Assembly: GCA_001313085.1 (NCBI GenBank)
Contig: BBFE01000009.1
Span: forward strand, 34,834 to 98,833
Length of the DNA: 64,000 nt
Origin: Paenibacillus sp. JCM 18996
Lineage (GTDB): Bacteria > Bacillota > Bacilli > Paenibacillales > NBRC-103111
Reading direction: 5' to 3'
Made by a program: the position numbers and the translations under genes. This document shows positions 19,573-28,804 of the stretch, piece after piece; the stretch's first letter is position 1; each line of letters begins with the position of its first letter. The notes under the pieces were generated by a model. That model was not told the DNA's origin. It was given only the letters and a program-made list of their open reading frames with translations, and searched no databases.

Positions 19573-20566
19573 ATGCAATTAAAAAAAGCCATTGAAAAAA
19601 GTACCGGGAGGAATGATGGTTATCCCGCTGTTATTTGGGGCATTGATCAACACGTTCTTCCCGAATACAGCCGATTTTTTTTGGATCGTTCACAGGGGCC
19701 TTGTTTAAAGGGGCGTTACCGATATTAGCCGTCTTTTTTTCTTTTGCATTGGTACGACGATAAATTTTAAAGCAACCCCTTACATTGTAAAGAAAGGAGG
19801 GGCTCTGCTTCTGACGAAAATAGGGATAGCGGCCATAGCCGGCATCATCGCCACCCAATTGATCGGACATGATCCAGGCACGACGGTACTCGGCGGATTA
19901 TCCGTATTAGCTATTGTCGCCGCGATGAATGATACCAACGGCGGACTTTATATGGCCCTGATCGGACAGTTCGGCAAAAAAGGAAGATGCGGGGGCATAC
20001 TCGCTCATGAGCCTGGAATCCGGTCCGTTCCTGACCATGGTTACTTTGGGAATCGCCGGTCTTTCTTCTTTTCCGTGGCAAACGATGGTAGGGGCCATTC
20101 TTCCTTTGCTTGCCGGAATGGTTGCCGGAAACCTGGATAAAGAATTTCGCGAGCTGTTCAGTAAAGCGGTGCCGGCTGTAATTCCTTTTTTTCGCCTTTG
20201 GATTGGGCGCAGGGCTTGATTTTAAAAAAAAGTGGCACAAGCAGCTTCACGGGTCTTTTCTTGGGGATTGGCGTGGTCGTGGTTACAGGAACGGCGCTGT
20301 TTATCGTTGATAAATTAACGGGCGGAAACGGAATTTCCGGATTGGCTGCCGCCACTACTGCCGGCAATGCCGCAGCGGTTCCGGCCGCTGTAGCCGCGGC
20401 CAACCCGGTATATAAGGAAGTCGCTTCTTCTGCAACGATTATGGTTGCTGCCAGCGTCATTGTAACCGCTGTTGTGGTACCCTTCGTGGTAGCCTGGTAT
20501 GCAAAACGGCTCGATGCTAAACAGGGAACCAGAACCAGCTTAATAACGAAGGAAACCAGCGTTTAG
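19573..20566 (+). CDS. kdgT: 2-keto-3-deoxygluconate permease family transporter (frame-broken)
   Basis: The joined protein, about 325 residues, starts [20 protein letters not shown] and has about ten hydrophobic segments. [35 protein letters not shown] sequence (in pieces), [33 protein letters not shown] and [18 protein letters not shown] are hallmarks of KdgT carriers. Breaks lie in A/T runs near 19600, 19676, 19733, 19976, 20182 and 20224. In this locus it may import or export a sugar acid or keto acid intermediate and so back up the MFS carrier. Confidence 0.85.
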
Positions 20567-20581
20567 AAGGAGAGATCAATA

Positions 20582-21844
20582 ATGAAAACGACCTTATTGT
20601 ACGGAAAAGGAGTTCTTCCAATCGAAGTCCCGGATCATTCCGTGATCATCGAACCGTATCATTTAAATGGTTTACAAGAAGAGAAACAAGCGGTTCAGGA
20701 GGCTTTAAGGAACCCCATCGGCCTGCCGCCTTTGCGGGAGATGGTACAATCTACGGACAAAGTGGCCATTGTCATCAGTGACATTACACGCCCAACCCCT
20801 AATCATAAGCTCGTTCCATGGATTATCGAGGAACTAACTCACGTACCCGCAGAAAATTTTGTTGTGATTAACGGTACGGGAACACACCGTGATCAGACAA
20901 AAGAGGAATTCGTTCATATGTTGGGTGAGTGGGTTGTTGATAATTTCCGGGTAATTAACCATCATTGTCACAATAAAGATGAACTGGTGAATGTAGGGCA
21001 CAGCCAATTTGGCTGTGATGTATATTTAAACAAGGAATATGTTGAAGCAGATTTCAGGATTGTAACAGGTTTTATAGAGCCTCACTTTTTTTTGCGGGTT
21101 TTTTTTCGGGCGGTCCGAAAGGAATTATGCCGGGGATTGCAGGGATTGAGACCATCTTGACCTTTCATAATGCCAGAATGATCGGTGATCCCTTGTCGAC
21201 ATGGGGGAACATGGTGGACAATCCCTTGCAAGAAATGACCCGCGAAATTAATCGGCTGTGCAAGCCTCACTTCATGCTGAACGTTACTTTAAATAAATCG
21301 AAGGAGATTACGCAAGTTTTTTGCAGGCGAGTTATTTGAAGCCCATGATCAAGGCTGTGCTTTCACCAAAGAGCATGCCATGATTCCGGTGGAAGAGCGA
21401 TTTGATGTCGTCATTACTTCTAATTCCGGGTATCCGTTGGACCAGAATCTTTACCAGGCTGTAAAAGGGATGAGCGCGGCCCATAAGATTGTAAAAGAAG
21501 GCGGAGTCATTGTCTGTGCTTCCGAATGTTCTGACGGAATTCCTGACCATGGCAACTATGCGGAGATTTTACAGATGAGAAAAACACCTCATGAGATTCT
21601 CGAGATGATCAACAATCCTGCCTTTCAAAAGTTCGACCAATGGCAAGTACAGAAACAGGCGGTCATTCAGGTCTGGGCAGATGTATATCTTTATTCCTCC
21701 TTACCGGATGAAGAAGTTGTAAAAGCTATGTTATGGCCAATCCATAATATCGAGGCCGCTTTAGAGCAATTCAAAGAGAAGTACGGGAACGATATGACAG
21801 TGGCGGTTTTGCCTTTGGGTCCTTTTGACAATACCTTATGTTAA
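20582..21844 (+). CDS. larA: Nickel-pincer-dependent racemase LarA homologue (frame-broken)
   Basis: ATG at 20582 follows GAAGGAGAGATCAATA. Residues 1-190 have DITRPTPNHKLVPWI, INGTGTHRDQT (active-site His) and INHHCHNKDEL; the second half has FSGGPKGIMPGIAG with the Lys that anchors the nickel-pincer cofactor, ending VLPLGPFDN. About 420 residues. Breaks near 21087-21107 (T runs) and 21317-21323 (T7). LarA interconverts lactate enantiomers; homologues racemise or epimerise other 2-hydroxyacids. Context suggests a C4 sugar acid. No larB/C/E cofactor genes are in the window. Confidence 0.85.
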
Positions 21845-21857
21845 AGGAGAATAATAA

Positions 21858-22020
21858 CTGAATCCGATAACGAAGAGATTTTCCATGGATACATAACGCC
21901 AACGCTAAAGAAAGAGTGATTGCCGTCTATGCGGATATGGTCGCTCAGTCCGGTTTACCGGCCTGCCGGATGATTAGCCTGGAGATCCAACGGTCAGGTG
22001 CTGCTTTCTTTACAAAATAA
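21858..22020 (+). CDS. Short ORF or gene remnant after larA
   Basis: A ribosome site (AAAGGAGAATAATAA) precedes a CTG or damaged ATG. The joined frame reads NPITKRFS, then NANAKERVIAVYADMVAQSG and LPACRMISLEIQRSG, ending FFTK before TAA, about 50 residues. One small disturbance lies near 21893. It could be a truncated last gene of the acid-sugar operon. I do not recognise it. Confidence 0.25.
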
Positions 22021-22045
22021 GAAAACCTCTTATGGAGTCTACTCG

Positions 22046-22072
22046 ACGGCCCTTGGCGGGGCCGTTTTTTTT
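22046..22072 (+). terminator. Rho-independent terminator of the acid-sugar operon
   Basis: ACGGCCC pairs with GGGCCGT across a short loop, followed by a run of eight T. Confidence 0.85.
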
Positions 22073-22116
22073 AACGTTAAACCTCCCATCGACGCAAATG
22101 TCAGCTAAGCTGTTGT

Positions 22117-22458
22117 CTAGCATTTTCGCTTCCCAACAAAAAAAGATATTATTCTAGCCGGCTTTGTACCTCGATTTTTTTTGAAGGAGTGAGATTGTGT
22201 TGAGGGAAAACAGATGGATTGGCCTTGCTCCAGGTGTACTTCTTGTCCGTTAATAACTACCGCTACCGAGCCCTCCATCAGGTAATGCAGTTCGCTTCCT
22301 TCATGAGAGTGAGGACGAAACTTCGAATTTGGCTCCAAAATAAAGAGGAATGATTCTATGCGATTGGCATTAGCAATCCGGTAGAAATCGACTCCGGGAT
22401 AGGAAGGGATTTCATGCAAAACATGCGATGAATGTATGGGTTGAATTTTTTTGTTCAA
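22117..22458 (-). CDS. Small cupin-domain protein
   Basis: 113 residues in one open frame. The cupin metal motif is visible as PHSHEGSELHYLMEGS, and the second box follows as FPSTQSHSF. TTG at 22458 overlaps the stop of the upstream membrane protein gene, so both are co-transcribed. An eight-A run near the C-terminus (HSFKKNRG) may include an in-frame expansion. Small cupins of this sort bind a metal and act as isomerases, dioxygenases or ligand sensors; the substrate cannot be read from context. Confidence 0.75.
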   Translation of the reverse strand: MNKKIQPIHSSHVLHEIPSYPGVDFYRIANANRIESFLFILEPNSKFRPHSHEGSELHYLMEGSVAVVINGQEVHLEQGQSICFPSTQSHSFKKNRGTKPARIISFFVGKRKC

Positions 22459-22963
22459 AGCAGATGTTCACTTTTCCTAATGAATGGTTTATAAAAAAAT
22501 TTCTGCGCATGGTTTTTTTTAGCATGCCATACGGCGTGAATCGATAGTAGGCCGAAGATGATCCAATTGGCGAGATAGGACCAGGTTAACGACCATCCTA
22601 AGTGATAACTCATGAAACCTGCAATAACCATACAATATTCTACTATGATTCCTCCAATAGTCCACATTAATGTGTAGAAAAAAACCATTTTTTTAGCGGT
22701 ATTAGGCAAAAAACAGAACATAGAAACAGGCGATGACCGGGTAAACTCCGAAATCATCAAGAAGCTCAATCATCATCGGTTTCATATGGGTGTAAGGATC
22801 GGAATATTGCCATAACGGATAATAATGGACAACAGTATCTGACGCTAAACTCATTATCATGGCCAAAAAAGGCGGTAGGATATATATTTGTAAATTTGTC
22901 TTTGCGAAAAAAAAATGAAAAAACACTGTCCAGGACAGCAGGAGTACGGCGATAAAAAAACAA
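22455..22963 (-). CDS. CBO0543-type integral membrane protein (frame-broken)
   Basis: TTG at 22963 follows GGAGGTGAGTCCAT. The joined product is about 165 residues with five hydrophobic segments and the pattern SDTVVHYYPLWQYSDPYTHMKPMM, PVIACFYVLFF, and WSYLANWIIFGLLSIHAVWH seen in the CBO0543 family of Bacillota membrane proteins of unknown function. Breaks coincide with A/T runs near 22954, 22909 and 22690. It overlaps the cupin gene and is followed upstream by a second member of the same family in the same direction. Confidence 0.6.
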
Positions 22964-23053
22964 ATGGACTCACCTCCGCTTCGATAACATTTGCAAACAA
23001 TATACTACCCCGGAAACATCATAAAATACACTGAAAAAAAATTGTCTGACGAG

Positions 23054-23508
23054 TTATGTGCGCTTTGGTTTTCGTAAAAAAAACAGGTGCCATCTTAAAT
23101 AGAGTAGTCCCAAAAAAATAGAACGGCACCGAGTACCACAATTTCCAGCCTTTATAAACAATGTAGCCGGTGAGAACAGATAGATACTCCAAAAAAAATG
23201 GAGAAGAGTACGGCTCCGATTAAATAAAAAAAATGAAATACAGCTTCCTTTCCGGCATAAAATTCAGAAAAAATAATTACAAATGCGGGTGCCAGAGCCG
23301 CCTCAAGGGCAAGATATTTGAAATTTATCGACGGGTCGACAAAATCATACAGATCGATAATGTGACCGAAAGAAAGGTCGGTATATATCGTTAATGCAGC
23401 CATCCAGCCCCAAGTAATATATATTTCTCGCCCGGTCAAATGCTTAGGCATCAACCAAGCGATGACGAGTGCGATTGCCAATGAAGTATAAGCGAACACG
23501 TATCCCAT
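23054..23508 (-). CDS. Second CBO0543-type membrane protein (frame-broken)
   Basis: ATG at 23508 follows GGAGGTGGAACATA. MGYVFAYTSLAIALVIAWLM opens a protein of about 150 residues with four or five membrane segments, including TIYTDLSFGHIIDLYDFVDP and, after a break, EYLSVLTGYIVYKGWKLW. It is related in layout to the next gene, so the two form a tandem pair. Breaks near 23222, 23190 and 23075 lie in A/T runs; the exact stop depends on the true length of the T8 run near 23080. Function unknown. Confidence 0.55.
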
Positions 23509-23647
23509 TATGTTCCACCTCCAGTGATTTATATTATCCCATAATTTTTTTCTTATGATTCGTCCCAAATATGACACGATTGAAATAGGACAGCGGTTAA
23601 AAGGTTTTTTGCCGGGATCAACAAACAATTACTTATGAAACCGGTTA

Positions 23648-24780
23648 TTAATCCTCAATTGCAGCGGCAACCGCATTGTGGAAGCAGTCCCGCAGACGGA
23701 CAACCGATTTGCCGCGTCCAAAATGAACCCGGTTTGTCAGCAGAACCACGAATACCCCGGTTTCCGGGTCTATCCATAAGCTGGTGCCGGTAAAGCCGGT
23801 GTGACCGTAAGAGAGCGGGGACGACCAATCGCCGGACGAATCCCAGGGGTCTCCTTTGAGAACCCAGCCCAGTCCGCGGTTTGCGTTCAGATGAGCTGTG
23901 TGAGTCCGGGCTGCGGTCGCAGCGGATGAAGAAGAAAGCAGTATCCCATCATGATACCGTCCCCGGTTTAACCACATCGCCGCATAAATGGACAAATCGG
24001 CCGCAGTGGAAAACAGTCCCGCGTGGCCGCTGATACCGCCCATAGCTGCCGTGTTTTCGTCGTGCACATCGCCCCAGCGGAAGCTGCCGTCCATGAATTC
24101 CGTCGCGGCGATTCGCGGTTTGAGCGCTTCCGCCGGACAGTAAGTGCTGTCGCGCATGCCGAGCGGTTCGAAGATATGCTTCCGGGCAGCGGTGTCAAGG
24201 GGGATACCGAATAGCAGGGAAACGATTTCACCCAGCGTAATGAAATTCAGATCGCTGTATACGCAGCCTGTTCCGGGACTGAATGTCAGAGCTTCATTCC
24301 AGACCGCCGCTTTTATTTCCTCCGGCGTCCAGCCATGCGAATGCATGTCTTTGGAAGAAGGCAGGCCGGATGTGTGGGTCAGCAAGTGCTTCAGGGTCAC
24401 TTCGGACTTGCCGTTCGCGGCAAAAGCCGGAACATATCTGCGCACCGGATCGTTCAGGCGCATTTCGCCCCGGTCGATAAGCTGCAGAATCAAAGGCAGA
24501 GTGACCACCACTTTGGTCAAGGAAGCGCAGTCATAGATCGTATTAAGCTGCACGGGATAATTGGCGAAGCCAGTGGCGATCGAGAGCCCGGCTTTGTGCG
24601 TTGCTACGATTTTGCCGTTTCTGCCGACAAAAGCGACGCCTCCCGGAATTTCCCCTCTTTCCGTTTCCCGGTCAAGCAGAAGGAAAGCGGTCTGCAGCTG
24701 TTTTCCATTCATCCGTTCTTTCTCGGGAGAGGAATATACCAGCTCCTTGTGCAGATCCTTATCCGATTTTTTTGTTCCAC
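23648..24780 (-). CDS. Serine beta-lactamase-fold hydrolase, AmiE/YbbE-like (one frame break)
   Basis: GTG at 24780 after GGGGAACTGAG begins MEQKSDKDLHKELVYSSPEK once a seven-A run is read as five; the rest, from MNGKQLQTAFLLLDRETERG, is one open frame. Class C/penicillin-binding motifs are present: CASLTKV (SxxK), YSDLN (YxN) and GHTGFTG (HTG replacing KTG). About 375 residues, no signal peptide. Divergent from a GlcNAc/MurNAc-type kinase and murQ, this matches AmiE of Bacillus subtilis, which removes peptides from muropeptides. Esterase activity is an alternative. Confidence 0.75.
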
Positions 24781-24877
24781 CTCAGTTCCCCCTTTAAGAT
24801 CCTTTGCAAGTTCGAGTATAGGCCAGCCGATCATTTTCTGCAATTGGACAAGTTAAAGTTTAAAAAAAATTGATTTA

Positions 24878-24907
24878 TTGATACTTTATTTTTTATATCG
24901 ATATAAT
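24878..24907 (+). promoter_or_regulatory. Promoter of the kinase-murQ-isomerase operon
   Basis: TTGATA at 24878 and TATAAT at 24902 with an 18-bp spacer that contains a T6 run (17 bp if one T is surplus). The -10 overlaps the palindrome at 24893. Confidence 0.7.
24893..24906. promoter_or_regulatory. Perfect 14-bp palindrome overlapping the -10
   Basis: TTATATCGATATAA lies in the divergent region between the AmiE-like gene and the kinase. Its place over the -10 fits a repressor site, for example for a MurR-type regulator, though no such gene is adjacent. Confidence 0.45.
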
Positions 24908-24975
24908 TCGAAGTGTAAGAGGATAATTAACAATATTTGGGTACGGACTAAGGCAGAAAAAAAGCGGGGAACGAC

Positions 24976-25913
24976 ATGGACTTTATCATTGGGGTAGACG
25001 GAGGCGGAACGAAGACGGAAGCGGCCGCATTCGGCATGGACGGCCAGCTGCTGGGCAGGGTCCAGGGCGGCGCCTCGAATCCGCACGCTGTTAGTTATGA
25101 ACAAGCGATCCCAAACCTGACGGCTGTGCTTGATGCTCTGTTGGCTCAACCGGGCCTTAGCCCCTCCCGCTGTAAAGCCGTTTGTTTGGGGTTGGCGGGG
25201 GTCGACAGCGATGAAGAGCGCACGCCGTTCCAATTGGCACTTGCCAATTACGCGCGAGAAAAAAAGGCAGCTCCTTTCAGCTGCTGATGAAAAAAACGAC
25301 GCGAGATCGCGCTTATGGCGGCGACCGGACAAAAGCACGGCATTATCGTGATTTCCGGAACCGGGGCCATTGTGTACGGCATAACGCAGCAGGGTGAGCG
25401 GCACCGCATCGGCGGTTGGGGGCACATCCTCGGCGACCCAGGAAGCGGATACGAAATCGGCCTGCATACGCTGCAAACCGTTATGAAAAGCTACGACGCA
25501 TGCTGCCGAAGACGCTGCTCACCGAGATGATCCTGGAGAAGCACGGTTTCCAGAGCCTGTCTCACTTAGGGATTATATCTACGGTCCGGCGGTAAAAAAA
25601 GCAGCATATTGCCGAATATGCGGAAATCTGCATCCGCGGCGCGGAAATAGGGGATGCATTGGCGTCGGGCCTGATACGCGATGCAGCTTCCAGGCTCGCG
25701 GCCATGTGTTCGGCGATGCAAAAGAAGGAGACTTCGTTCGCAGACACGAGCATCGGAGTGACCGGATCGATTTTCAAAAAAAATTCACCTTTGTATCTGG
25801 AAACTTTTGAAAGCCAGGTTCTGAGCCAATCCAATGCCCCGGTTGTATTATCCCGGCAATCTCCCGTATTCGGGGCGGGGCAGTTTGCACTGCAATTCCT
25901 ACAAGAAAGCTAA
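24976..25913 (+). CDS. BadF/BadG-type sugar kinase, N-acetylglucosamine/muramate kinase-like (frame-broken)
   Basis: ATG at 24976, MDFIIGVDGGGTKTEAAAFG, has the DGGGTKT phosphate-1 loop of the ASKHA fold. LGLAGVDSDEER, VISGTGAIVYGI and GGWGHILGDPGSGYEIG follow, and the C-terminus has VTGSIFKNSPLY. About 310 residues. Breaks near 25258 (A run), 25290 (A6), 25497, 25590 (A7) and 25777 (A7). Family members phosphorylate GlcNAc, MurNAc or GlcN. With murQ 24 bp downstream, phosphorylation of cell-wall amino sugars is likely (MurK-like). Confidence 0.85.
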
Positions 25914-25936
25914 ACCCGAACGAATGGAGGTTATTT

Positions 25937-26855
25937 ATGGAATCGTCAATCAACAGCCTTGTCACTGAACAGCGAAACCCGAACACCGTCAATATCGACC
26001 AAAAAATCGGCAATCGAGATCGTCTCCTTAATTAATGCGGAAGACCGTAAAATCGCCGGTGCGGTTCAATCGATCATTCCTGAAATCGCCGCAGCGGCCG
26101 AACTGATCACGGCTTCGCTCAAGCAGGGAGGCAGGCTGTTTTTTTATGGGGGCGGGGACGAGCGGCAGGCTTGGCATTTTGGAGGCTTCCGAGTGCCTCC
26201 GACGTTTGGAATAAGCCCGGAGTTCGTACAGGCAATTATGGCCGGAGGCTATGGGGCTGTCCACAAGGCCGTGGAAGGCGCGGAGGATAACGAACAAATG
26301 GGCGCGGCAGACATCGACCGGTCGGGCCTCCGCCCACAGGATGTTTTGGTTGGAATATGCGCAAGCGGCCGCACCCCGTATGTGATCGGCGGTATGAAGC
26401 GGGCCCGGCAGCTTGGCGCAAAAGCGATCGGCCTGGCCAACAACCCCAATTCGCCGATGAGAGAGCACGCTTCCATTATGCTTGAGGCGGTAGCAGGTCC
26501 AGAGGTCATCACCGGGTCAACACGGATGAAGGCGGGCACTGCGCAAAAAATGGTCCTCAATATGCTGACGACAACCTGCTTCATTCAACTTGGCAAAGTA
26601 TACGACAATCTAATGGTGGATCTTCAACCGACGAATGAGAAGCTGGTAACGCGCGCCAAAAGGCTCATCCGATTGGCCACCGGCGCAGACGACGAAGTTG
26701 TGGACCGGACCTTTGACTCAGCGGAGGGCCAGGTGAAGACGGCGATTGTGATGATTATGGCAGGCGTGGACAGGGAGCGGGCCAGCGCGCTGCTGGAGCA
26801 GTCGGGCGGATATATCCGCAAAGCGCTGGCGATGCGCAAGAACAAAATAAAGTAA
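25937..26855 (+). CDS. murQ: N-acetylmuramic acid 6-phosphate etherase MurQ (frame-broken)
   Basis: ATG at 25937 follows ATGGAGGTTATTT, MESSINSLVTEQRNPNTVNID. PPTFGISPEFVQAIMAGG, VGICASGRTPYVIGG, NNPNSPMREHASIMLEAVAG and GSTRMKAGTAQKMVLNML are diagnostic of MurQ, which cleaves the lactyl ether of MurNAc-6-P to GlcNAc-6-P and lactate. A six-A run near 25999 breaks the frame. Between 26146 and 26197 the frame is wrong for about 17 residues: an extra T in T7 at 26139-26145 and a missing C near 26196 compensate each other, hiding the conserved GAGTSGRLGILEASECPP. Confidence 0.92.
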
Positions 26856-26876
26856 ACATTACAGGAGGTTTACCTA

Positions 26877-27748
26877 ATGTTCAAGTATAGTTTTGATGCA
26901 CTCGTTTATTACGGAGAAGACATTGCTACAAGCATTAAGAGATTATCCGGATTCGGTTACGACGCCATTGAGCTTGTGGGTGAACCGCAATATTACAATC
27001 CGAAGGAAGTTCGCGATCTGGTAAATAGTCATGGCATTCAGGTATCCTCGATTTGCTCGATTTACAACGCAGAACGAGACTTGGCTCATCCTGACGCTAA
27101 CATGCGGAAGAAAGCGGTTGAATATGTAAAAAAGAATCGCTGATATGTCGGCGGAAGTGGATGCACCGGTTATGATTGTAGCCCCGGCGGCCAACATGAG
27201 AATCAAAGAACTCGGCAATGTGGAAGACGAATGGAAATGGGCAGTGGAAAGCATTCGTGAGGGCGCGGAATATGCGGCAAAGTTAAACGTTAACCTGTGT
27301 ATCGAAGCATGGAACCGCTATGAAACTTACATGTTGAACCGTCTCGATCAATGTGTCGAAATGATGAAGGAAGTTGATTTGCCTAACGTAGGGATTATGG
27401 GAGATACGTTCCATATGAATATTGAAGAAGCAAATAACGCAAATGCTATACGCAATAGTGGAAACGCTTTAATCCATATTCACTTCGCTGATAACAACCG
27501 GGCAGCACCAGGTGTGGGACAAACGGACTTCGTTCCTGTGCTTAGGGCTTTAAAGGAGATTAACTATCAGGGATACGTGACATTCGAAATCCTGCCGGCT
27601 TCGGCAGACCCGTTCAGTGTTATGCATAAAGGTGGAGGCAAAGATTTTTTTCGAAGATTATACCCAGAGATCGATAGAGTACATTAAATCTATTGAAAAA
27701 ATCCCTTTAATCCAAGAGGCGCTTATGAATTTAGTAAAATTGATTTGA
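26877..27748 (+). CDS. Sugar phosphate isomerase/epimerase, AP-endonuclease-2-like TIM barrel (frame-broken)
   Basis: ATG at 26877 follows AGGAGGTTTACCTA. MFKYSFDALVYYGEDIATSI begins a xylose-isomerase-like TIM barrel of about 288 residues with ELVGEPQYYNP, VSSICSIYNAERDLAHPD, CIEAWNRYETY (metal Glu), GIMGDTFHMNIEE (Asp/His) and IHFADNNRAAPG. This resembles D-psicose/tagatose 3-epimerase or hydroxypyruvate isomerase-like enzymes. Breaks near 27128 (A6) and 27643 (T6). Third gene of the kinase-murQ operon, ending at a strong terminator. Substrate not evident. Confidence 0.8.
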
Positions 27749-27760
27749 GAATCAAAACAA

Positions 27761-27794
27761 ACGGAGTTGCGAGGTTTCGCAGCTCCGTTTTTTC
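27761..27794. terminator. Bidirectional terminator between the isomerase and DeoR genes
   Basis: ACGGAGTTGCGA pairs with TCGCAGCTCCGT, flanked by A and T tracts on the two sides, so it can serve both convergent genes. Confidence 0.85.
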
Positions 27795-27804
27795 TTAGGC
27801 AAAA

Positions 27805-28586
27805 TTATACTAACGTGACGGAAATGCCTTTGTTTGTCAAAAAAACCGATTTCTTCTTTTGGCGCAGAATAATCGGTGATGATATGACCGATTTCATCAA
27901 TGCTGCAGACAAAATAAGTATTGATGACACCGAATTTGCTGCTGTCCGTTACCAAGACTGTTTTATTGGCGTTTTCAATCATCTTCTGTTTGATTCGGGC
28001 TGCCGTAAAATAAGGATCGGTTATTCCCTGTTTCATATTGATTCCGGATGTTCCTATAAAACTTATGTTAGCTCGAAAAGATGAAATCATTTTTTTCCGC
28101 CATCGGGCCGACAATGCTGTCCGGATTCACTTCGCCTAAAGTCCCCCCGCAAATGATAACTGAAAGATCTTTTCTATTAATGAATTTATTGGCGATTGTA
28201 ATATTGTTCGTGACAATCGTAATATTCGAGAAGGCAGTGAGCCGATCGGCAATTTGAAGGTTTGTTGACCCCGAATCCATGAATATAGTATCACCTTCTT
28301 TTATTAAAGCGGCAGCGGCTTCTGCAATTCTGGTTTTCTCCTCTACAAACCGGTCTTTCGTCTTTTCTTGCTCATTGTAGCCCGCTTTTTTTGTTCATTA
28401 CGAATAATAGCCCCGCCATTAACGCGTATGATCGACTCTGAATTCTCAAGCTCCGTCAAATCACGCCGGATGGTGGCTGGAGAAACGTTTAATTCCTGAC
28501 AAAGTTCATCAATTTTCATAAAAGGTTTTACTGTTAAAAGTCGAATGATTTCCCGGGGCCTATTTTTTTCACTGTTTTTTTTCCAT
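27805..28586 (-). CDS. DeoR/GlpR-family transcriptional regulator (frame-broken)
   Basis: ATG at 28586 after AAGAAGG gives MEKNSEKNRPREIIRLL. A winged helix (MKIDELCQELNVSPATIRRD) and the DeoR signature LENSESIIRVNGGA follow. The C-terminal sugar-phosphate sensor has GDTIFMDSGSTNLQIADRL, ICGGTLGEVNPDSIVGP and VTDSSKFG. About 255 residues. Breaks near 28577 and 28569 (T runs), 28385-28391 (T7), 28088, 27839. It is divergent from the lpl importer operon and convergent with murQ operon, so it may control either; the inverted repeats in the divergent space favour the importer. Confidence 0.85.
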
Positions 28587-28637
28587 TCCTTCTTTATACG
28601 TAATCAGTTCTCATATTCATTGTATTTCAATTTTTTT

Positions 28638-28653
28638 TGATTAATATCAATCA
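28638..28653. promoter_or_regulatory. Imperfect palindrome in the DeoR-lpl divergent region
   Basis: TGATTAATATCAATCA matches its reverse complement at 14 of 16 positions. Candidate operator for the DeoR regulator. Confidence 0.4.
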
Positions 28654-28673
28654 TAAAAAATATACTTTTTTTT

Positions 28674-28727
28674 GATTCAATTTACTCAAAATTAATTTGT
28701 AATTGATACAAAGTTAACAATTGAATC
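28674..28727. promoter_or_regulatory. Inverted repeat GATTCAATT-N36-AATTGAATC
   Basis: Perfect 9-bp arms at 28674-28682 and 28719-28727 span the likely promoter region of the lpl operon. The spacing suits two half-sites bound by a looping repressor such as DeoR. Confidence 0.4.
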
Positions 28728-28804
28728 GTAGTATTGAGGATAAGGAAATGATTAAATCTAATCATATGGAGCACAAACAAAAAAAACAATGGGGAGGACT
28801 TATT

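Noticed and set aside
24023..24856. Several plus-strand open frames of 60-170 codons
   Set aside because: They are antisense shadows of the AmiE-like gene, which has all catalytic motifs in the minus strand.
26139..26200. A divergent MurQ lacking the GTSGRLG loop
   Set aside because: The correct loop is present in another frame over the same bases, so the odd segment is a compensated double indel.
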